NCBI GenBank assembly: GCA_050181835.1
Contig: JBFXCU010000004.1
Span: 87,148-151,147, forward strand
Length of the DNA: 64,000 nt
DNA from: CAILZL01 sp050181835
GTDB lineage: Bacteria; Pseudomonadota; Gammaproteobacteria; Steroidobacterales; Steroidobacteraceae
Direction of reading: 5' to 3'
The translations under genes and the position numbers were made by a program. The notes under the pieces are model-generated. The model was not told the DNA's origin, did no database searches, and worked only from the letters and a program-made list of their open reading frames with translations. Below, piece by piece: positions 60,368 to 64,000 of this stretch (its first letter is position 1; each line of letters begins with the position of its first letter).

Positions 60368-61261
60368 CTATGGATTTGACAGGCCGTAGACATAAGCAGC
60401 TAGTAACTTGACCTTGGTTTCGCCAAGTAATGACAAGTGGGCAGGCATCTCATTATTGCGACCATTGGTAACTGCTTCACGGATAGTTTTCATCGAGCTG
60501 CCGTAAACCCAAGTGTTGTCGGTTAGATTTGGTGCACCTAAAGCCTGATTGCCCTTGGCCCCGACACCGTGGCAGGCTACACAGATAGTGCTGAAGTGTT
60601 GCTTACCAGGTTCTATCCATTCGCTTGGAACTTTACGGCCACTCAAGCTAAGAACATATGCAGATACTTCTTCCACGCCTGTTGTGCCGAGAATTGCTAC
60701 CCAACCGGGCATAACGCCTTTACGTCCATGCGCAATTGTCTCGTAAATGGTTTCAGGATTACCACCCCACAGCCAATCGTTGTCAGCCAGATTAGGGAAG
60801 CCTTTGGCACCTCGTGCATCGGAACCGTGACAGGTAGAACAGTTATTGGCGAATAAATTCTTCGCCGCAGCCATGGCTTCGACATTCTTGGACAGGTTTA
60901 CCACATCTAACTTGGCTAGCTCGCCATAGCGAGCTTCAAAAATAGCCTGAGTTTGGGCCTGTTGCTGTGCAAGCTGTTGTGCAGAAGTCCAGCCGGTACT
61001 GCCCGTGTAATTTCCTAGTCCTGGATATAACGCCAGGTACACAAAGCCAAAGATAATGGTGATGATGAACAGCCCCAGCCACCAGCGTGGCATGGGATTG
61101 TTGTACTCCTCAATGCCGTCCCAGCTATGCCCTGTTGTTTTCGCTGTGCTTGATACGCGGCGTCTGGCCGTCCACCAGATTAACCATAGGCAGGCGACAA
61201 TATTTCCGATCGTCATCACAATCACGAACCAAGCCGCAGGTGATGTCATCAAAGAGTTCAT
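60368..61261 (-). CDS. ccoP: Cbb3 oxidase diheme subunit CcoP
   Basis: CcoP brings electrons to CcoO and CcoN. The 297-residue protein has two N-terminal helices (WFVIVMTIGNIVACLWLIWW; WLGLFIITIIFGFVYLALYP), the family motif DGIEEYNNPMPRWW, and two heme c sites: CSTCH (Cys141, Cys144) and CVACH (Cys227, Cys230). It overlaps ccoQ by 4 bp. Maturation needs the ccm genes at the left of the window. Confidence 0.97.
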   Translation of the reverse strand: MNSLMTSPAAWFVIVMTIGNIVACLWLIWWTARRRVSSTAKTTGHSWDGIEEYNNPMPRWWLGLFIITIIFGFVYLALYPGLGNYTGSTGWTSAQQLAQQQAQTQAIFEARYGELAKLDVVNLSKNVEAMAAAKNLFANNCSTCHGSDARGAKGFPNLADNDWLWGGNPETIYETIAHGRKGVMPGWVAILGTTGVEEVSAYVLSLSGRKVPSEWIEPGKQHFSTICVACHGVGAKGNQALGAPNLTDNTWVYGSSMKTIREAVTNGRNNEMPAHLSLLGETKVKLLAAYVYGLSNP

Positions 61262-61446
61262 GGTTGATCACTCTTGTCGTGGTGATCAGCCGTGAGAGTT
61301 TCGTCAGAGGCCATATCATCGCTTTCTAGAGGTAGGCGTGCAGCGTAGTCGTAAGCGTGCTTGTGGCGCTTTGCATATAGCCACACCACCAGAGTGATAA
61401 ATGAAAACATCAAAATTAGCGTTAGTAGCCCACGGAGGATGCTCAT
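61258..61446 (-). CDS. ccoQ: Cbb3 oxidase subunit CcoQ
   Basis: A 62-residue single-span protein (ILRGLLTLILMFSFITLVVW) with a charged C-terminal half, typical CcoQ, which stabilises the oxidase. It overlaps ccoO and ccoP by four bases each. Confidence 0.9.
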   Translation of the reverse strand: MSILRGLLTLILMFSFITLVVWLYAKRHKHAYDYAARLPLESDDMASDETLTADHHDKSDQP

Positions 61447-62051
61447 TGCGCAGCACTCCCGTGATATTTTAGCCCTTGCAAATACGTGATCACGGCTTCC
61501 ATCTCCGTTTTGTCTTTTACTTCGCCTTCTGCGGCTGCAATTTCTGCATCACTGTATGGCGTACCGAGCGTACGCAGAACTCGCATCTTGTCAGCTGTGT
61601 CTTTACCATCGAGTTTGGTAGTAGTCAGCCAAGGGAAGCCCGGCATATTTGACTCTGGTACTACATCACGTGGGTTGCTCAAGTGAATGCGGTGCCATTC
61701 ATCTGAATAGCGTCCGCCAACCCGAGCTAGATCAGGGCCAGTACGTTTTGACCCGAATTGAAATGGGTGGTCGTACACTGATTCTCCCGCCAGTGAGTAG
61801 TGACCGTAACGATCCGTATCACCTTTGAGGGTGCGTACCATTTGCGAATGACAGTTGTAGCATCCTTCACGCACATAAATATCGCGGCCTTCCAATGCTA
61901 ATGCACCATAAGGCTTGATCCCCGGTGACGGTTGTACTATGGAGCTCTGGAAATACAACGGTACTATTTCTACCAAGCCGCCAATGCTGATCACAATGGC
62001 AATCAGCACTCCCATCAATGCAGCATTCTTCTCTACTACTTCATGACTCAT
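61443..62051 (-). CDS. ccoO: Cbb3 oxidase monoheme subunit CcoO
   Basis: CcoO is a membrane-anchored cytochrome c that passes electrons from CcoP to CcoN. One N-terminal helix (ALMGVLIAIVISIGGLVEIV) precedes the heme site GCYNCHSQMVR (Cys64, Cys67) and the Met ligand region PESNMPGFPWL. The length of 202 residues is normal. It follows ccoN by 10 bp. Confidence 0.97.
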   Translation of the reverse strand: MSHEVVEKNAALMGVLIAIVISIGGLVEIVPLYFQSSIVQPSPGIKPYGALALEGRDIYVREGCYNCHSQMVRTLKGDTDRYGHYSLAGESVYDHPFQFGSKRTGPDLARVGGRYSDEWHRIHLSNPRDVVPESNMPGFPWLTTTKLDGKDTADKMRVLRTLGTPYSDAEIAAAEGEVKDKTEMEAVITYLQGLKYHGSAAQ

Positions 62052-62061
62052 GTTCTGATCC

Positions 62062-63531
62062 TTATGCCGGTTGTGCAGCGGCGATATGTGCCGTCACAGT
62101 CTTTGGCGTTTGCAGAGTTCTGATTACGTTGTAGACCATGATGAACATACCGGTCAGGAACAACACTCCGCCGAGCAGCCGCACTGCATAGTAGGGATAG
62201 GTGAACTTTAGCGACTCAACAAAAGTGTAAGTCAGGGTGCCGTCCGTATTGGTGGCACGCCACATCAAGCCTTGCATCACCCCGGCAATCCACATTGAGC
62301 TGATATACAGCACAACCCCGATGGTGGCGATCCAGAAGTGCCAGTCAATGAGTCGTGTGCTCCACATACCCGGTTTATTGAATACTTTTGGTATCAATGA
62401 GTACATAGTGCCGATGGTAATAAACGCTACCCAACCCAGTGCACCAGAATGCACGTGACCAATGGTCCAGTCAGTATAGTGTGAGAGCGCGTTGACAGTC
62501 TTGATCGACATCATCGGCCCTTCAAAGGTGGACATGCCATAGAACGACAGCGATACGATGAGAAACTTCAGAATTGGATCGGTGCGCAATTTATGCCATG
62601 CGCCGGATAACGTCATCATTCCATTAATCATGCCACCCCAGCTTGGCGCGAGCAGAATCAACGAGAACACCGTGCCAATTGATTGTGCCCAGTCCGGCAG
62701 ACTGGTGTAGTGCAAATGATGTGGGCCAGCCCACATATAAACCGATATCAGTGCCCAGAAATGTACGATGGATAAACGATATGAATAAATAGGCCGATCC
62801 GCTTGCTTGGGCACAAAGTAATACATCATGCCGAGAAAGCCGGCCGTAAGGAAAAAGCCGACTGCATTATGCCCATACCACCACTGCACCATGGCATCGA
62901 CAGTGCCAGAGTAAACAATGTATGACTTGGTTAATGACACCGGAATAGCGATGTTGTTGACAATATGTAGCACCGCGATGGTGATGATATATGCCGCAAA
63001 AAACCAATTGGCGACAAAGATATGCTGCATCTTGCGTTTAACAAGAGTTCCAAAAAACACGATTCCGTAGCAAACCCACACCACCGCGATCAGTATATCA
63101 ATCGGCCATTCCAGTTCGGCATACTCCTTACTTTGAGTGATTCCGAGTGGCAAAGTGATGGCGGCAAGCACAATAACAACCTGCCAGCCCCAGAAGGTAA
63201 ATGCGGCGAGTCCATCGGAATACAGACGCACGTGAGAGGTGCGTTGCACGACATAGTAAGACGCAGCAAACAGGCCAGAGCCACCAAAGGCAAATATCAC
63301 TGCATTAGTGTGTAGCGGTCGCAAGCGACTAAAAGTCAGCCACGGAAGATCGAAGTTCAATGCGGGCCATAGCAGCTCGGCAGCGATCCATACCCCCACC
63401 AGCATACCAACCACGCCCCAAACGAGGGTCATGATGGCGAACTGACGTACTACTTTATCGTTGTATTGTAGGCTGGTTGATGGGGCAGGGCTGACAGCCG
63501 CGTTGGCTGTGCTCGCGGCGTCATGACTCAT
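62062..63531 (-). CDS. ccoN: Cbb3 oxidase catalytic subunit CcoN
   Basis: CcoN reduces oxygen to water with high affinity at a heme b3-CuB site. It has about 12 helices, low-spin heme ligand RPLHTNAVIFAFGGSG, CuB ligands HNAVGFFLT and AGPHHLHYT, and IGHVHSGALGW for heme b3. ATG 63531 gives 489 residues; an upstream start at 63600 is possible but the added part is not family-like. First gene of the ccoNOQP unit. The 400-bp region upstream shows no FNR-type site. Confidence 0.97.
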   Translation of the reverse strand: MSHDAASTANAAVSPAPSTSLQYNDKVVRQFAIMTLVWGVVGMLVGVWIAAELLWPALNFDLPWLTFSRLRPLHTNAVIFAFGGSGLFAASYYVVQRTSHVRLYSDGLAAFTFWGWQVVIVLAAITLPLGITQSKEYAELEWPIDILIAVVWVCYGIVFFGTLVKRKMQHIFVANWFFAAYIITIAVLHIVNNIAIPVSLTKSYIVYSGTVDAMVQWWYGHNAVGFFLTAGFLGMMYYFVPKQADRPIYSYRLSIVHFWALISVYMWAGPHHLHYTSLPDWAQSIGTVFSLILLAPSWGGMINGMMTLSGAWHKLRTDPILKFLIVSLSFYGMSTFEGPMMSIKTVNALSHYTDWTIGHVHSGALGWVAFITIGTMYSLIPKVFNKPGMWSTRLIDWHFWIATIGVVLYISSMWIAGVMQGLMWRATNTDGTLTYTFVESLKFTYPYYAVRLLGGVLFLTGMFIMVYNVIRTLQTPKTVTAHIAAAQPA

Positions 63532-63866
63532 GCTTGCACTCTTGCGATACCGCCGATCGCGGTTGTCGAGAAGTGTAAAGCTTGCTGCCCGCGCAGGCAA
63601 ATAAGGGCTGGCAATATACGCCTAGGTAGAATTCACGATGGACAGTAATCTAGTTTGAAGTCGCAATGACTCTTTGTTGATGCTCGGTCGGATGACGGTT
63701 ACTACCAATCATCTTATTGAGCATGAAAGTGCAGCTGCGGCACCAAAAAAGGCAGTGGAGATTTGGTTCGATATGATGGCCTGACCACCGGTCAGCGTAC
63801 CTGTCGAAACTCTCCCTTACAATTCCTGCATGAATATAGACTTTGCGGGGCGATAGTTGTTTGCCC
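63532..63866. other. Leader and promoter region of the cco operon
   Basis: No gene is supported in this gap. The cco promoter must lie here on the minus strand, but no clear -35/-10 pair or FNR palindrome stands out; a lone TTGAT half-site occurs near 63676. Confidence 0.4.
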
Positions 63867-63893
63867 GTAGGCCGGGTGCCGCACCCAGCCTAC
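63867..63893. repeat. REP-like palindrome related to the guaB-guaA repeats
   Basis: The arm GTAGGCCGGGTGC (63867-63879) pairs with GCACCCAGCCTAC (63881-63893) with one mismatch. The GGGTGC...GCACCC core and the flanking GGC/GCC match the palindromes at 12210-12261. It lies 10 bp beyond the stop of a partial gene on the minus strand, so it may also act as its 3' end structure. Confidence 0.6.
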
Positions 63894-63902
63894 TAAGAAA
63901 CA

Positions 63903-64000
63903 CTATTTATGGAAGTGCATGCCGTCGGTGCTGGGTGCAACCAATCGTTCGCCTTGATAGCCTTGTACTTCGCCAAACCTTGTTGACTGTTCATTCCAGT
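63903..64000 (-). CDS. Partial CDS, C-terminal fragment, unknown
   Basis: An open frame on the minus strand runs from the window edge to TAG at 63903-63905, giving about 32 residues that end GERLVAPSTDGMHFHK. Codon use resembles neighbours and the palindrome just beyond its stop supports a real gene end. The family is not recognisable from this length. Confidence 0.4.
   Translation of the reverse strand, partial: WNEQSTRFGEVQGYQGERLVAPSTDGMHFHK

Overview
The window looks like a chromosomal segment of a gammaproteobacterium of middling GC content. The main support is gene order: an M23 peptidase next to xseA, then guaB, guaA, tadA and mltF, which is the arrangement I know from Pseudomonas and relatives. 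A complete System I cytochrome c maturation set and a full cbb3 oxidase cluster point to a respiring organism adapted to low oxygen. No transposase, CRISPR array or rRNA is visible. The only trace of a mobile element is a possible integrase start beside tRNA-Leu at the left edge.

Region by region: (1) 158-244 is tRNA-Leu on the minus strand. (2) 459-7273 is ccmABCDEFGHI, tightly overlapped, with a MaoC-type gene attached (to 8169). (3) 8166-16189 is a housekeeping block: M23 peptidase, xseA, guaB, guaA, an ArsC-type reductase, tadA and mltF. (4) 16333-19746 holds tRNA-Ser, a DksA/TraR zinc-finger protein preceded by a striking 33-bp inverted repeat, a LOG-family protein and a beta-CASP nuclease. 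(5) 19823-28704 holds a cytochrome c, Hsp20, a DUF2934 protein and a complete N-type (probably Na+-translocating) ATPase operon atpDCQRBEFAG, with an HPF/RaiA-like gene inserted between atpA and atpG. (6) 28751-48193 is an accessory region rich in stress, dormancy and fermentation genes: MaoC-phosphotransacetylase, FixLJ-like sensors, BON protein, frameshifted encapsulated ferritin, universal stress protein, DUF302, Met-rich protein, GlgC, OsmC, a second HPF-like gene, phosphoketolase, acetate kinase and an Acg-like nitroreductase. (7) 48292-55014 is a BigR/SqrR-type persulfide-sensing repressor divergent from rhodanese, DUF2892, an RND pump and a sulfide:quinone oxidoreductase. (8) 55085-63531 is ccoNOQP, a small membrane protein, ccoG, a short CcoH-like protein, ccoI, ccoS and a SafE/TauE-type protein, all on the minus strand.

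The pieces fit a lifestyle at the oxic/anoxic boundary. Ccm proteins mature the c-type cytochromes CcoO and CcoP and the lone cytochrome. SQR feeds electrons from sulfide into the quinone pool and rhodanese handles the sulfane sulfur. Phosphoketolase plus acetate kinase, with GlgC, provide a carbon and ATP overflow route. The N-ATPase probably exports Na+ at the expense of ATP. HPF, USP, Hsp20 and the Acg-like protein suggest a programme for energy limitation.

The most unusual signals are the inverted repeat that covers the dksA-like start codon, the 8-bp tandem duplication that breaks the ferritin-like gene, the ribosome-hibernation gene inside the ATPase operon, and the operator palindrome lying exactly between the -35 and -10 boxes of the sulfide-response promoter.
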